NCBI GenBank assembly: GCA_035559315.1
Contig: DATMBJ010000123.1
Location: 1-64,000, forward strand
Length of the DNA stretch: 64,000 bases
Direction of reading: 5' to 3'
DNA from: DATLZM01 sp035559315
GTDB taxonomy: Bacteria; Actinomycetota; UBA4738; HRBIN12
Made by a program: the position numbers and the translations under genes. Every line of letters starts with the position of its first letter. The first letter of the stretch is position 1. The notes beneath the pieces are model-generated. The model searched no databases and was not told where the DNA came from. It was given only the letters and a program-made list of their open reading frames with translations. Below, one piece after another: positions 55,643-64,000 of this stretch.

Positions 55643-58162
55643 TCACCCGCCCAGCCGCTCGACCAGGGCCCGCTCCAGGGCGGCGATGGCCCCGGGATCC
55701 TCGAGCTTCCGCCCCAGCACGTCGCGGACGTAGAACGCGTCCACCACCCGCGCCCCGTAGGTGGCGACCTTCGCCAGGTGGACGTCGAGCCCCAGCTCGG
55801 CGAGGGTCCGGGTGACGTCGAACAGCAGGCCGAGGCGGTCGGCGGCCCCCACCTCGACCACCGTGAAGAAGTCCGAGGCCCCGTTGTCGACGGAGACCCG
55901 CACCGGGATCTCGGCCCTCGGGCGCGGGTAGTGCCGCCGGCGCTCCTCCACCAGGTGCGCGAGATCCAGGCGCCCTTCGAGCGCCCGCCGGAGCGAACGC
56001 CGGAACGACCGCCAGCGGGCCTCGTCGATCTGGGGCTCGAACGCCCCCTCGACCTCGAACAGGTCCACCGCCACCCCGTCCTCGGTCGTGAAGACCTGCG
56101 CGGTGAGGATCGAGAGCCCGGCCAGGGCGAGGGCTCCCGCGATCCAGGAGAGGAGCCCCGGCCGGTCGGGGGCCACGACCGTGAGCGCGTGGGTCCCGGG
56201 CCGGGCGCCCGGCTCCACGAGCGTCCGGACCTCGGCGGCCCCGAGGGGCGCCCGGAGCAGCCGGAGGTGGGCCGCGGCCCGTTCGGTGGGCACGGCCGCG
56301 AGGTACCCGTGCGGCACGCGTCGGAGGAAGCGCTCCACCTCCGCCGGGTCCTCGCCCGCGAGGAGCCGGCGGAGCGCCTCGGCCCGGTCGGCGAGCCGCT
56401 CCGCGAGCTCCGGACCCATCTCGCCCCGCTCCAGCACGTGCTGGACCTTGGCCACGAGCTCCCGGACCAGGGTCCGCCGCCAGGGCGTCCACGCCGCCGG
56501 CCCCGTGGCCCGGGCGTCGGCCACCGTGAGCAGGTACAGCGCGGCGAGGCGCCCCTGGTCCCCGACCGTCGCGGCGACGTCCAGGACCAGGTCGTCGTCC
56601 TCCAGGTCGCGGCGGGTGGCGGTGTCCGAGAGCAGGAGGTGGTGCTCGACCAGGAACGAGGCCAGGTCGCGGCAGGCCGCCGGGAGGCCCATCCGGTCCA
56701 GGGCCGAGCGGGCCTGGCGGACGCCGGCGGCGACGTGCCCGCCGAGCCCGACCTTCCCGACGTCGTGGAGGAGCGCGCCCAGGAGGAACCCGTCGGGGTC
56801 GGGGACCAGGGGGAGGGCCTCCCGCGCCACGGGGTCGTCCTCGTCCTCGCCGCCGAGCAGCCGGGCCGCGCCGGCCAGGGTGTCGAGGAGGTGCACGTCG
56901 ACCGGCGAGCGGTGGTAGGGGTCCCGCTGGGGCCGGCAGCGGACCGGCGCCCACTCCGGCAGGAAGCGCACCAGGAGGCCCATCCGGTCCAGCGCGTCCA
57001 GGGCCGCCGCCGCCCCCTCCCCGGCCCGGAGCAGCCGGAGGAAGGCCTCCCGGACCTCGTCGTCCCAGGGGACCGGGTCCGGGACGTCGGCCCGCTCCAC
57101 GGCGTCGAGGAACCCGGGGGCGGGCGGGGCCGACCGGGTGGCGAGGTCCGCGAAGGCCCGCAGCACCCCGGCGGGGGTGGGGTCGAGCTCGACGCCCGCC
57201 ACCAGCCGGTCCCCGGCCAGGAACCGGTCGATGACCGCGCCGCCCACGTGCTCCACCTGGCGGGCGTGTTCGAACACCGCCCGCATCAGGCCGTCGGGGG
57301 CCGCGAGCCCCGGCTCGTCCACGAACCCCATCGCCGCGGCCACCCCGGGCTGGAGTTCGAGGATGAGCCGGTCGCTCCGCTTCCCGGTCTCCAGGTGGAT
57401 CGCGCTCCGGGCGCGGGTGAGGAACTCCCAGGCGTCCTCCAGGGCCCGCCGCTCCCGCTCCCGCAGGAGCCCGGCGCCGACGAGGGCGCCGAGGTCGCCG
57501 TCGAAGGCCACCCGGGCCACCCAGGCCAGGGCGTGGAGGTCCCGGAGCCCTCCCCGCCCCTCCTTCAGGTCGGGCTCGAGGACCCGGGAGGTGGCGCCCG
57601 CGCGCTCCTCCCGCTCGCGGGCGTCCTCGGCCAGGCGGGTGGCGAAGCCGCGGGGGTCCTCCCGCAGCCAGCTCCGCACCGGGGCGAGCGCGTCGTCGAG
57701 GACCCCGGGGTCCCCGGCGAGGAACCGGGCGTCGAGCATCGACGTCGCCGCGTCCAGGCGCCCGGCGGCGAACGCCAGGCACTCGTCGGGCGTCCGCACC
57801 GCGTGGCCCACCGCGAGCCCCGCGTCCCAGAGCGGGTAGAGGAGGCGCTCGGCGAGGGGGCGGAGGTCCTCGGCGCGGCCCCGGTGGACGATCAGGAGGT
57901 CGAGGTCGGAGGCGGGGGCGAGCTCCCCCCGCCCGTACCCGCCGAGGGCGGCGAGGGCGACCCCCGGGGGAGGGCCCGCCGCGGCGAACAGCTCGCGCAG
58001 GCACCGATCGACCAGCTCGGCCCGCCGGCGCGCGGACCACCGCCCGTGGTGGCCGGGGGAGTAGGCCCGGTCCAGGGCCCGGAGCTCCCCGAGGAGCCGC
58101 GCGACCGGGGGCGGGGGCTCGGGGCGGCCCTCCACGGCCGTCCCCGGCCGGGCGCCGGTCAC
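55643..58162 (-). CDS. glnD: PII uridylyltransferase/uridylyl-removing enzyme
   Basis: Bifunctional nitrogen sensor (839 aa) that modifies and restores the adjacent PII protein. An N-terminal nucleotidyltransferase has AALGGYGRGELAPASDLDLL (Asp86, Asp88), followed by the family segment RDLHALAWVARVAF. The HD phosphohydrolase domain near residue 465 has LLHDVGKVGLGGH and a downstream EHH. Two ACT domains close the protein (from about 680, APDRPGLLSWIAGALALAG, and from about 765, GAADRLGLLFDVTRTLAELG). Its GTG overlaps the glnB stop by 4 nt. In actinobacteria the enzyme may adenylylate rather than uridylylate PII. No amtB is present upstream. Confidence 0.93.
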   Translation of the reverse strand: MTGARPGTAVEGRPEPPPPVARLLGELRALDRAYSPGHHGRWSARRRAELVDRCLRELFAAAGPPPGVALAALGGYGRGELAPASDLDLLIVHRGRAEDLRPLAERLLYPLWDAGLAVGHAVRTPDECLAFAAGRLDAATSMLDARFLAGDPGVLDDALAPVRSWLREDPRGFATRLAEDAREREERAGATSRVLEPDLKEGRGGLRDLHALAWVARVAFDGDLGALVGAGLLRERERRALEDAWEFLTRARSAIHLETGKRSDRLILELQPGVAAAMGFVDEPGLAAPDGLMRAVFEHARQVEHVGGAVIDRFLAGDRLVAGVELDPTPAGVLRAFADLATRSAPPAPGFLDAVERADVPDPVPWDDEVREAFLRLLRAGEGAAAALDALDRMGLLVRFLPEWAPVRCRPQRDPYHRSPVDVHLLDTLAGAARLLGGEDEDDPVAREALPLVPDPDGFLLGALLHDVGKVGLGGHVAAGVRQARSALDRMGLPAACRDLASFLVEHHLLLSDTATRRDLEDDDLVLDVAATVGDQGRLAALYLLTVADARATGPAAWTPWRRTLVRELVAKVQHVLERGEMGPELAERLADRAEALRRLLAGEDPAEVERFLRRVPHGYLAAVPTERAAAHLRLLRAPLGAAEVRTLVEPGARPGTHALTVVAPDRPGLLSWIAGALALAGLSILTAQVFTTEDGVAVDLFEVEGAFEPQIDEARWRSFRRSLRRALEGRLDLAHLVEERRRHYPRPRAEIPVRVSVDNGASDFFTVVEVGAADRLGLLFDVTRTLAELGLDVHLAKVATYGARVVDAFYVRDVLGRKLEDPGAIAALERALVERLGG

Positions 58163-58497
58163 AGGGCGTCGGGCCCGCGCTCGCCGGTGCGGATCCGGAC
58201 GACCTGCTCGACCGGGAGGACCCAGATCTTGCCGTCGCCGATCTTCCCGGTGCGCGCGGCCTTCGTGATCGCGTCCACGACCCCCTGGGCGTCGGCGTCG
58301 TCCACGAGGACCTCGACCTTGACCTTGGGGACGAAGTCCACCTGGTACTCGGCACCGCGGTAGACCTCGGTGTGGCCCCGCTGGCGCCCGAACCCCTCCA
58401 CGTCGCTCGTGGTGAGACCCTGGACCCCCACGTCGCGGAGGGCCTCCTTCACCTCGTCGAGCTTGTGGGGCTTGATGACCGCCACGACGAGCTTCAT
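58159..58497 (-). CDS. glnB: Nitrogen regulatory protein PII
   Basis: Trimeric signal protein (112 aa) for nitrogen and energy status. The T-loop is complete: RGHTEVYRGAEYQVDFVPK with Tyr51, the modification site. The C-loop TGKIGDGKIWVLPVE is intact for ATP and 2-oxoglutarate binding. ATG 58497 has TAGCCT 6 nt upstream; that hexamer includes the stop codon of the ku gene. In most actinobacteria glnB follows amtB; here amtB is missing and ku precedes it. Confidence 0.95.
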   Translation of the reverse strand: MKLVVAVIKPHKLDEVKEALRDVGVQGLTTSDVEGFGRQRGHTEVYRGAEYQVDFVPKVKVEVLVDDADAQGVVDAITKAARTGKIGDGKIWVLPVEQVVRIRTGERGPDAL

Positions 58498-58503
58498 CGG
58501 CCC

Positions 58504-58509
58504 AGGCTA
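58504..58509 (-). promoter_or_regulatory. -10 hexamer of glnB overlapping the ku stop codon
   Basis: TAGCCT on the minus strand, 6 nt before the glnB ATG. Its first three bases are the TAG stop of ku. Confidence 0.45.
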
Positions 58510-59334
58510 CCCCGCCGCCGCCTTCTTCCGCGAGGCCGCCTTCTTGGGTCGGGCCGCCGGCTTCGTCCGCTGCTTGGCCGCCTCGACCGAGCGCCTCAGG
58601 GCCTCCATCAGGTCCACCACCCGCTCCGGGGCCTCCTCGGCGGCGGGCACCGTGATCTCCTCGCCGGCGATCTTCCGTTCCACGATCTCGAGGAGCTTGT
58701 CGCGGTACTCGTCGCGGTAGGCGGTGGGCTCGAAGGGCCCGGAGAGGCTCTCGATCAGCTGGCGCGCCATCTCGACCTCCTGGGGGCGCACCGTGGCCTC
58801 GACGTCCACGCCCTCCGCCTCGCGGATCTCGTCGGGCCAGAACATCGTCTCCAGGACGAAGGCCTTCCCGCGGAAGCGGAGCGTGGCGAGGTGCTCCTTG
58901 TCGCGGAAGCTGACCTTCGCGATCCCCACCTTCCCGTCCCGGGACATCGCCTCGCGGAGGAGCACGTAGGCCTTGGCCCCGACCTCCTCGGGGACCAGGT
59001 AGTAGGACTTCTTGAAGTAGATCGGGTCGATCTCCTCGAGGTCCACGAACCGCTCGATGTCGATGGTCCGGGAGCTCTCCACCGGGACCGCCTCGAGTTC
59101 CTCGTCGGTGAGGGTCACGTAGCGGTCCTTCTCGTACTCGTAGCCCTTCACGATCTCCTCGTGCGGGACCTCCTGCTCGCAGACCGAGCACACCCGCCGG
59201 TAGCGGATCCGGCCACCGTCCTTCGCGTGGAGCTGGTGGAACCTGAGCGACTTCTCCTCGGTGGCCGGGTACACGGCGACCGGGATCGTGACCAGGCCGA
59301 AGGAGATGGCTCCCTTCCACATCGCTCTGGGCAT
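58507..59334 (-). CDS. ku: Non-homologous end-joining protein Ku
   Basis: DNA-end-binding protein (275 aa) that recruits LigD for double-strand break repair. WKGAISFGLVTIPVAVYPAT is the Ku core start, RYRRVCSVCEQEVPHEEIVKGYE the zinc-like family segment, and FWPDEIRE the bridge region. The C-terminus is Lys/Ala-rich (KPAARPKKAASRKKAA), a DNA-binding tail common in actinobacteria. ATG 59334 has GGAGG 5 nt away. It is divergent from ligD, 84 nt between starts. Confidence 0.94.
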   Translation of the reverse strand: MPRAMWKGAISFGLVTIPVAVYPATEEKSLRFHQLHAKDGGRIRYRRVCSVCEQEVPHEEIVKGYEYEKDRYVTLTDEELEAVPVESSRTIDIERFVDLEEIDPIYFKKSYYLVPEEVGAKAYVLLREAMSRDGKVGIAKVSFRDKEHLATLRFRGKAFVLETMFWPDEIREAEGVDVEATVRPQEVEMARQLIESLSGPFEPTAYRDEYRDKLLEIVERKIAGEEITVPAAEEAPERVVDLMEALRRSVEAAKQRTKPAARPKKAASRKKAAAG

Positions 59335-59405
59335 GGCGTCCTCCGGGGGAGTCGTACCCGCCACGCGGCGGGCGATACCATCCTAGCCCCTCCCCGCCCC
59401 CCGTC

Positions 59406-59411
59406 TACCAT
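59406..59411 (+). promoter_or_regulatory. -10 hexamer of ligD
   Basis: TACCAT, 7 nt before the ATG at 59419. Confidence 0.42.
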
Positions 59412-59418
59412 CTCGGGG

Positions 59419-61938
59419 ATGCCCAGGAAGCGCCCCCGCGCCGGGGACCCCTTCACCGTCGCCCTCCCCCGGGCCCTCCCCGCGGAGCGGCGGGGCGACG
59501 CGTGGTGGGTCGAGGCCGCCGGCCGCGAGCTCCGCCTCTCCAACCTGGACAAGGTGTTCTGGCCCGAGGAGGGCTACACGAAGGGCGACCTCCTCGCCTA
59601 CTACTACAACGTCGCCGACCTCCTGCTGCCCTACCTGCGCGAGCGCCCGCTCACGATGAAGCGGATGCCCGACGGGATCGCGGGGCCCTTCTTCTACGAG
59701 AAGTCCGCGCCGTCGCACACCCCGGACTGGATGCCCCGATGCCGGATCCCGAGCGAGGAGGCGAAGGGCGGGGTGATCGACTACCTGATGGTCGAGGACC
59801 TCGCGCACCTGCTCTTCGTCGTGAACCTGGGGTGCATCGAGATCCACCCGCTCCACTCCCGGTGCGGCAGCCACGGGAGCCCCGACTACCTGTTCTTCGA
59901 CCTCGATCCCTTCGAGCCGATCGCCTTCGAGGACGTGCTGGTCGTCGCCCGGCACGTCCGCGTGGCGCTCGAGGGCCTGGGCCTCACCGGCTACCCGAAG
60001 ACCAGCGGGGCCACCGGGGTCCAGGTCTTCGTCCCGCTCGCGCCGGGCTTCTCCTACGAGGACGCCCGGGAGCTCGTGGGCCGGGTGGGCCGGATGATCG
60101 CCCGGGCCGACCCCGAGCGGGTCACGATGGCCTGGGAGGTGCGCCGGCGGGCCGGGAAGGTCTTCATCGACCACACGATGAACCGGGAGGGGGCGAACAT
60201 CGCGGCCGTCTACTCGCTCCGGCCCGAGCCCGGCGCCCCGGTCTCCACGCCGCTCACGTGGGAGGAGGTCGAGGCGGGGGGCTTCACCCCACGGGACTTC
60301 CGGATCGACAACGTCTTCGATCGCCTGGAGCGGGTGGGCGACCTGTTCCGCGGGGTCCTGGAGGCTCCCCAGGACATCTCCGCGGCGCTCGAGGCGCTCG
60401 GGATCGAGCGCACCCCGCCCAGGGGGGCGGCGGAGCGCGGCGGCACGCCCCCCGCCACCCCCTCGGACGAGGCGATCGCGCGGTCGCGCGACCCGAAGCT
60501 CCGCGAGTACCTGGAGAAGCGGGACCTCGCGGGCACCCCCGAGCCGGCCCCCGGGGAGGCCCGGGGCGCGGGGAACTCGTTCGTGATCCAGAAGCACCGG
60601 GCGACCCGGCTCCACTACGACCTCCGGCTGGAGCGGGAGGGGGTGCTGGCCTCCTGGGCCGTGCCGCGGGGGCTCCCGATCCGGCCCGGCGACAAGCGGC
60701 TCGCCGTCCGCACCGAGGACCACCCGCTCGAGTACGGCTCGTTCGAGGGCACGATCCCCGAGGGGCACTACGGCGCCGGGGAGGTCCGGATCTTCGACCG
60801 CGGGACCTACGAGCCCATCGAGTGGACCGACGAGAAGGTCACGTTCCGCCTCCGCGGCCGCCGGTACCCCGGGCTCGAGTACCACCTCGTTCGGACCCGG
60901 ACCGACTGGCTGGTCTTCCTCGCGAGCCGCCAGGAGGCGCCGCTCATCGCCCCGCCCCCGGCGCTCTCCCCGATGCTCGCCGAGCCCGGCGGGCGGCCCT
61001 TCGACGATCCCCGCTGGCGGTTCGAGCCGAAGCTCGACGGGATCCGGGCCCTCGCCTACCTCGCGACCGACCAGACCCGGCTGGTCTCGCGGACCGGGAG
61101 GGACCTCACCGGGCGGTACCCGGAGCTGGCGGGGCTCCACGCGCTCGTGGACCAGGTGAACGCGGTGCTCGACGGCGAGATCGTGGCCGTGGACGAGGCC
61201 GGGCGGACCTCGTTCCAGCTCCTCCAGGAGCGGATGAACCTCACGAACGAGCGGGAGATCGCGCGGGCCCGGGCCCGCATCCCCGTCCGCTACGTCGCGT
61301 TCGACCTCCTGTTCCTCGACGGCCGCGACCTCACCCCCGCCCCCCTCGAGGAGCGGCGGGAGCTGCTGGAGGCGGTCGTCGAGCCCCAGCCCGGCCTCCT
61401 CGAGCTCACCTACTTCGAGGACGGGGCGGGGACCGCCTTCGTGGCCGCGGCCCGGGAGCTCGGGCTCGAGGGCGTGGTGGCGAAGCGGAAGGGGAGCCCC
61501 TACCGGCCCGGCCGGCGGAGCGACGACTGGCGGAAGATCAAGCTGGTCTCCCGCCAGGACTGCGTGATCCTTGGCTGGACCCCGGGCCGGGGCGGGCGGG
61601 CTGGGACCCTCGGCGCGCTCCTGGTCGGGGCCTACGTGGACGGGCGCCTCCGATGGGTGGGACAGGTGGGCACCGGGTTCACCGATGCCACGCTCCGCCG
61701 ACTCCTCGAGGAGCTCGCCCCGCTCGAGCGGGCCGACCCGCCGATCCCCGACCCCGGGCTCCGGGCGGTGAAGGGCGCCCGGTTCGTCGAGCCCCGCCTG
61801 GTCTGCGAGGTGGAGTACCTCGAGCTCACCCGGAAGGCGCTCAAGATGCGGGCCCCCTCGTTCAAGGGGCTCCGACCGGACAAGGCTCCCGAGGACTGCG
61901 TGCTCGAGCCCCCCGCGGCCGGCGGGTCGCCGGGCTGA
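59419..61938 (+). CDS. ligD: Multifunctional ATP-dependent DNA ligase D
   Basis: End-joining enzyme (839 aa) with all three domains in the order Pol-PE-Lig, as in mycobacteria. The polymerase/primase domain (about 30-325) has LSNLDKVFWPEEGYTKGDLL and catalytic DLD (161-163). The 3'-phosphoesterase domain (about 385-505) has HRATRLHYDLRLE and PEGHYGAGEV (His393, His399, Asp401, His450). The ligase (about 515-830) has nucleophile Lys538 in FEPKLDGIRAL, LDGEIVAVDE, and GLEGVVAKRKGSPYRPGRRS; the OB fold and EPRLVCEVEYLELT follow. All catalytic motifs are intact. It is divergent from ku. Confidence 0.95.
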   Translation: MPRKRPRAGDPFTVALPRALPAERRGDAWWVEAAGRELRLSNLDKVFWPEEGYTKGDLLAYYYNVADLLLPYLRERPLTMKRMPDGIAGPFFYEKSAPSHTPDWMPRCRIPSEEAKGGVIDYLMVEDLAHLLFVVNLGCIEIHPLHSRCGSHGSPDYLFFDLDPFEPIAFEDVLVVARHVRVALEGLGLTGYPKTSGATGVQVFVPLAPGFSYEDARELVGRVGRMIARADPERVTMAWEVRRRAGKVFIDHTMNREGANIAAVYSLRPEPGAPVSTPLTWEEVEAGGFTPRDFRIDNVFDRLERVGDLFRGVLEAPQDISAALEALGIERTPPRGAAERGGTPPATPSDEAIARSRDPKLREYLEKRDLAGTPEPAPGEARGAGNSFVIQKHRATRLHYDLRLEREGVLASWAVPRGLPIRPGDKRLAVRTEDHPLEYGSFEGTIPEGHYGAGEVRIFDRGTYEPIEWTDEKVTFRLRGRRYPGLEYHLVRTRTDWLVFLASRQEAPLIAPPPALSPMLAEPGGRPFDDPRWRFEPKLDGIRALAYLATDQTRLVSRTGRDLTGRYPELAGLHALVDQVNAVLDGEIVAVDEAGRTSFQLLQERMNLTNEREIARARARIPVRYVAFDLLFLDGRDLTPAPLEERRELLEAVVEPQPGLLELTYFEDGAGTAFVAAARELGLEGVVAKRKGSPYRPGRRSDDWRKIKLVSRQDCVILGWTPGRGGRAGTLGALLVGAYVDGRLRWVGQVGTGFTDATLRRLLEELAPLERADPPIPDPGLRAVKGARFVEPRLVCEVEYLELTRKALKMRAPSFKGLRPDKAPEDCVLEPPAAGGSPG

Positions 61939-61952
61939 GGATCGCGCCCCGG

Positions 61953-62483
61953 TCAGAACGGCTCGAAGCCCGCGCGCACGAGGATCGCCCGCACCTCGCG
62001 CTCGTCGAGCCCCCGCTCCACGAGCTCCCGGTACAGGCGCACGGCGCCGAGCGAGCGGCCGCAGCGCGGGCAGTACGCGAAGTGCTCCTCGAGGGGGGTC
62101 TCGCACCAGGGGCACCGCGTGACCTCGATCCGGCGGTCGGGCTCGAGGCCGTGGTCGGCGAGGGCGTCGATGTAGCCCTTGCCGTAGTCCCACTGGATGT
62201 ACTCCTCCTCGCGGACCTCGAAGGCCGGCTCGTGCATCCGCGGCTCGCCGGTCTCGAGCATGTGCTCCAGGTTCTCCCGGAGCAGGTCCCACTCGTAGTA
62301 GTGGTTCGAGCCGCAGTCGGGGCAGGCGATCACCACGCCCTTCACGCCCTGCGGGCCGAACACCTCCCGCATCGCCTGGAGGTCCTCGAGGTCGGCCTCG
62401 ATGTTCTCCCGCTCCTCGGCGTCGAGCTCGTAGGGCTCCTCCTCGGGGCCGTAGGCGTCCTCGTCCGGCTCGTCGTGCTCCAT
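61953..62483 (-). CDS. DUF5319 family protein with zinc ribbon
   Basis: 176-residue actinobacterial protein. The acidic N-terminus (about 30 residues) precedes the DUF5319 core: VVIACPDCGSNHYYEWDLLR and ENLEHMLETGEPRMHEPAFE. A C-terminal zinc ribbon has CPWCETPLEEHFAYCPRCGR. Two CxxC pairs in each half suggest two zinc sites. The role is unknown. ATG 62483 overlaps the PIG-L stop by one base. It ends convergently with ligD. Confidence 0.8.
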   Translation of the reverse strand: MEHDEPDEDAYGPEEEPYELDAEERENIEADLEDLQAMREVFGPQGVKGVVIACPDCGSNHYYEWDLLRENLEHMLETGEPRMHEPAFEVREEEYIQWDYGKGYIDALADHGLEPDRRIEVTRCPWCETPLEEHFAYCPRCGRSLGAVRLYRELVERGLDEREVRAILVRAGFEPF

Positions 62484-63187
62484 CAGTCCCCGTCCGAAAG
62501 CTCGAAGGCCCGGAAGGCCTCCGCGTACTCCACGCCGGCCTTCGCGCCGAGCTCCGCGGCGCGCTTGCGCACCCACTCCTCGACGTCCGGCTCGCCGACG
62601 CCCTGGGAGGCGTGGCAGGCCAGGGCCCGGAGCTTGAGGTCGATGGTCCCGCCGATGTCCACGAACGTATCCCCTTCCTCGGAGGAGAGCCAGAGGCGGG
62701 GCACCTCGAACGGCTCGAAGCCCTCGTCCAGGAGCTCCGGGAACTGGGGGCGGGTGGGGGCGTCCGGCATCACCGCGCAGAGGGCCGCCTCCCCCACGAC
62801 CCGGTGGTCGCGGTGGTTGATGTAGCGGTTCCCCGACCACAGGCGCGACGGGTCCGGCGCCACGAGGACGTCGGGGCGGAGCCGCCGGACCTCCCGGGTC
62901 ACGTCCCGGCGGAGGTCCCAGGTGAGCTCCAGCCGCCCGTCGAGGTAGCCGAGGAACGTCAGGCTCGCCACCCCCAGGAGCTCGGCCGCCGCCCGCTGCT
63001 CGGCCTCGCGGATGGGACGGAGCGCCTCCCTGGTCATCCCGGGCTCGTTCGAGCCCGCCGACCCGTCGGTCACGCAGACGTAGTGGACCTCGGTCCCCTC
63101 CCGGGCCCACCGCGCGACGGTCCCCCCGCACATGAACTCGGCGTCGTCGGGGTGCGCGAACAGCACCAGCGCGCTCCGGAACGTCAT
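62483..63187 (-). CDS. PIG-L/LmbE family deacetylase
   Basis: Zinc-dependent N-deacetylase (234 aa). Zinc ligands are in ALVLFAHPDDAEFMCGG (His, Asp) and NHRDHRVVGEAAL (His). The family includes MshB (mycothiol synthesis) and Mca (mycothiol conjugate amidase). The sequence is shorter than Mca, so neither can be confirmed, though the sigR/rsrA pair in the window suggests a mycothiol user. ATG 63187 has TAGGCT 9 nt upstream. It is coupled with the DUF5319 gene. Confidence 0.85.
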   Translation of the reverse strand: MTFRSALVLFAHPDDAEFMCGGTVARWAREGTEVHYVCVTDGSAGSNEPGMTREALRPIREAEQRAAAELLGVASLTFLGYLDGRLELTWDLRRDVTREVRRLRPDVLVAPDPSRLWSGNRYINHRDHRVVGEAALCAVMPDAPTRPQFPELLDEGFEPFEVPRLWLSSEEGDTFVDIGGTIDLKLRALACHASQGVGEPDVEEWVRKRAAELGAKAGVEYAEAFRAFELSDGD

Positions 63188-63196
63188 CCGAGAGCA

Positions 63197-63202
63197 AGCC
63201 TA
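63197..63202 (-). promoter_or_regulatory. -10 hexamer of the PIG-L gene
   Basis: TAGGCT on the minus strand, 9 nt before the ATG at 63187. Confidence 0.38.
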
Positions 63203-63254
63203 CCCGACGGCCGACGGAACGACGGACGGGAGCCGGACGCTCCGGTCCGGGCGC

Positions 63255-64000
63255 TCACCGGGGCTCGGCCACCATCCACACCCCGCCGTGGGGCCGGAGC
63301 GTGACCGCCGGCCGGACCGCGACCGGGCGGCCCGGGGCCGGGCGGAGCCGCCAGCGCCGGGCGATCGCGGCGAGGACCAGGGTGGCCTCGACCCAGGCGA
63401 ACGGCTCCCCCACGCACATCCGGGGGCCGGCCCCGAACGGGAGGTAGGCGAGCCGGGGCCGGGACGGATCCTCCCCCGCCCACCGCTCGGGGCGGAACGC
63501 CTCGGGCTCGGGCCACCACCGGGGGTCCCGGTGGAGGAGGTAGGGCGAGACCACGACCACGGTCCCGGCGGGCACGGTCCAGGGCCCGACCGGGTGGTCC
63601 CGGAGCGCCCGCCGGCCGATCGCCCACGCCGGCGGGAAGAGCCGCATCGACTCCCGCACCACGTCCGCCGCCCACGCCAGGCGCGGGAGGTCCGAGGCCG
63701 CGGGCGGGCGCCCCCCGAGGACCCGGTCGAGCTCGTCGTGGAGGCGGGCCTCGGCCTCCGGGTGCCGCGCGAGCAGGTGCCAGGTCCAGGTGAGGGCCAC
63801 GGCGGTCGTCTCGTGCCCGGCGAGGAGGAGCGTCATCGCCTCGTCGCGGACCTGCCGGTCGGTCATGCCCGGGAGCCCCTCCTCGCAGGCGGCGACGAGG
63901 AGCGAGAGGGCGTCCTCGCCTCTGGCCCCGGCCGCCCGCCGCTCCCGGATCATCCGCTCCACGGTCCGGTCGAGGAGCGCGCGGGCCTCCCCGAGCCGCC
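63255..64000 (-). CDS. Cytochrome P450 (5' end outside window)
   Basis: C-terminal half of a cytochrome P450; at least 247 residues are visible and the frame stays open to the right edge. The I-helix oxygen-binding motif is LLLAGHETTAVALTW, the ExxR motif is VVRESMRLFPP, the PERF-like region is FRPERW and the heme Cys loop is LPFGAGPRMCVGEPFA. The Glu-Thr-Thr in the I-helix and the sequence after the Cys loop resemble CYP102/class E-like fatty-acid or alkane hydroxylases rather than typical class B bacterial P450s. Substrate unknown. Confidence 0.92.
   Translation of the reverse strand, partial: RLGEARALLDRTVERMIRERRAAGARGEDALSLLVAACEEGLPGMTDRQVRDEAMTLLLAGHETTAVALTWTWHLLARHPEAEARLHDELDRVLGGRPPAASDLPRLAWAADVVRESMRLFPPAWAIGRRALRDHPVGPWTVPAGTVVVVSPYLLHRDPRWWPEPEAFRPERWAGEDPSRPRLAYLPFGAGPRMCVGEPFAWVEATLVLAAIARRWRLRPAPGRPVAVRPAVTLRPHGGVWMVAEPR

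Noticed and set aside
1..64000. Mobile elements, prophage or integration sites
   Set aside because: No transposase, integrase or phage structural gene, and the tRNA-fMet gene has no duplicated 3' end within the window.

Overview
The window is about 64 kb of very GC-rich DNA (clearly above 70% by eye), with tightly packed genes and frequent GTG starts. Marker families point to an actinobacterium: a WhiB1-like Fe-S regulator, a SigR/RsrA-type sigma and zinc anti-sigma pair, a DUF5319 protein, a DUF2342 zinc metalloprotease, UPF0182 next to a YlbL-type PDZ/Lon protease, and a three-domain LigD (Pol-PE-Lig). I cannot place it below phylum. Nothing looks like a phage, plasmid, insertion sequence or CRISPR array; the gene content is ordinary chromosomal housekeeping with some unusual fusions and regulatory sites.

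Layout. 1-3.3 kb: polyamine-type ABC importer (potA, potD, potB cut by the left edge). 3.4-5 kb: divergent pyrD and pyrE. 5-13.3 kb: methyltransferase, DUF309, AI-2E permease, GH38 alpha-mannosidase, VIT transporter, and the marR-pgi-pgl group. 13.3-20.3 kb: acetyltransferase, ABC exporter, MgtC, family 5 uracil-DNA glycosylase, a lone Flp pilin, a secreted PGRP amidase and a glycerophosphodiesterase. 20.4-23.2 kb: whiB, nth, EamA exporter, S51-like peptidase. 23.3-27.1 kb: stress and proteostasis block (hsp20, rsrA, sigR, ftsH). 27.1-31.1 kb: glycosyltransferase with a CysRS-like tail domain, hydrolase, CNB protein, initiator tRNA, aldehyde dehydrogenase. 31.2-40.1 kb: UPF0182, PDZ/Lon protease, an orphan mreB operon with DUF1028 and moaE, DUF2342 protease and a hypothetical gene. 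40.1-51.4 kb: a secreted two-domain nucleotide phosphodiesterase/5'-nucleotidase, DAHP synthase with its own leader-peptide attenuator, upp, and a complete BMP-type nucleoside ABC importer. 51.4-55.6 kb: small enzymes and regulators. 55.6-64 kb: glnB-glnD, the Ku/LigD end-joining pair, DUF5319, a PIG-L deacetylase and a P450 cut by the right edge.

Working together. The 40-51 kb block reads as one scavenging route: a secreted enzyme could strip nucleotides to nucleosides, the BMP importer would take these up, and Upp would return uracil to UMP beside the de novo genes pyrD and pyrE elsewhere in the window. The sigR-rsrA-hsp20-ftsH block would join thiol-stress sensing with chaperone and membrane protease functions.

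Regulation. About twenty genes carry a TANNNT-like -10 hexamer only 5-9 nt before the start codon and no Shine-Dalgarno sequence, which predicts widespread leaderless transcripts. I used this to choose several starts. The best regulatory find is a short leader peptide dense in Tyr, Phe and Trp codons before DAHP synthase, followed by mutually exclusive antiterminator and terminator hairpins.
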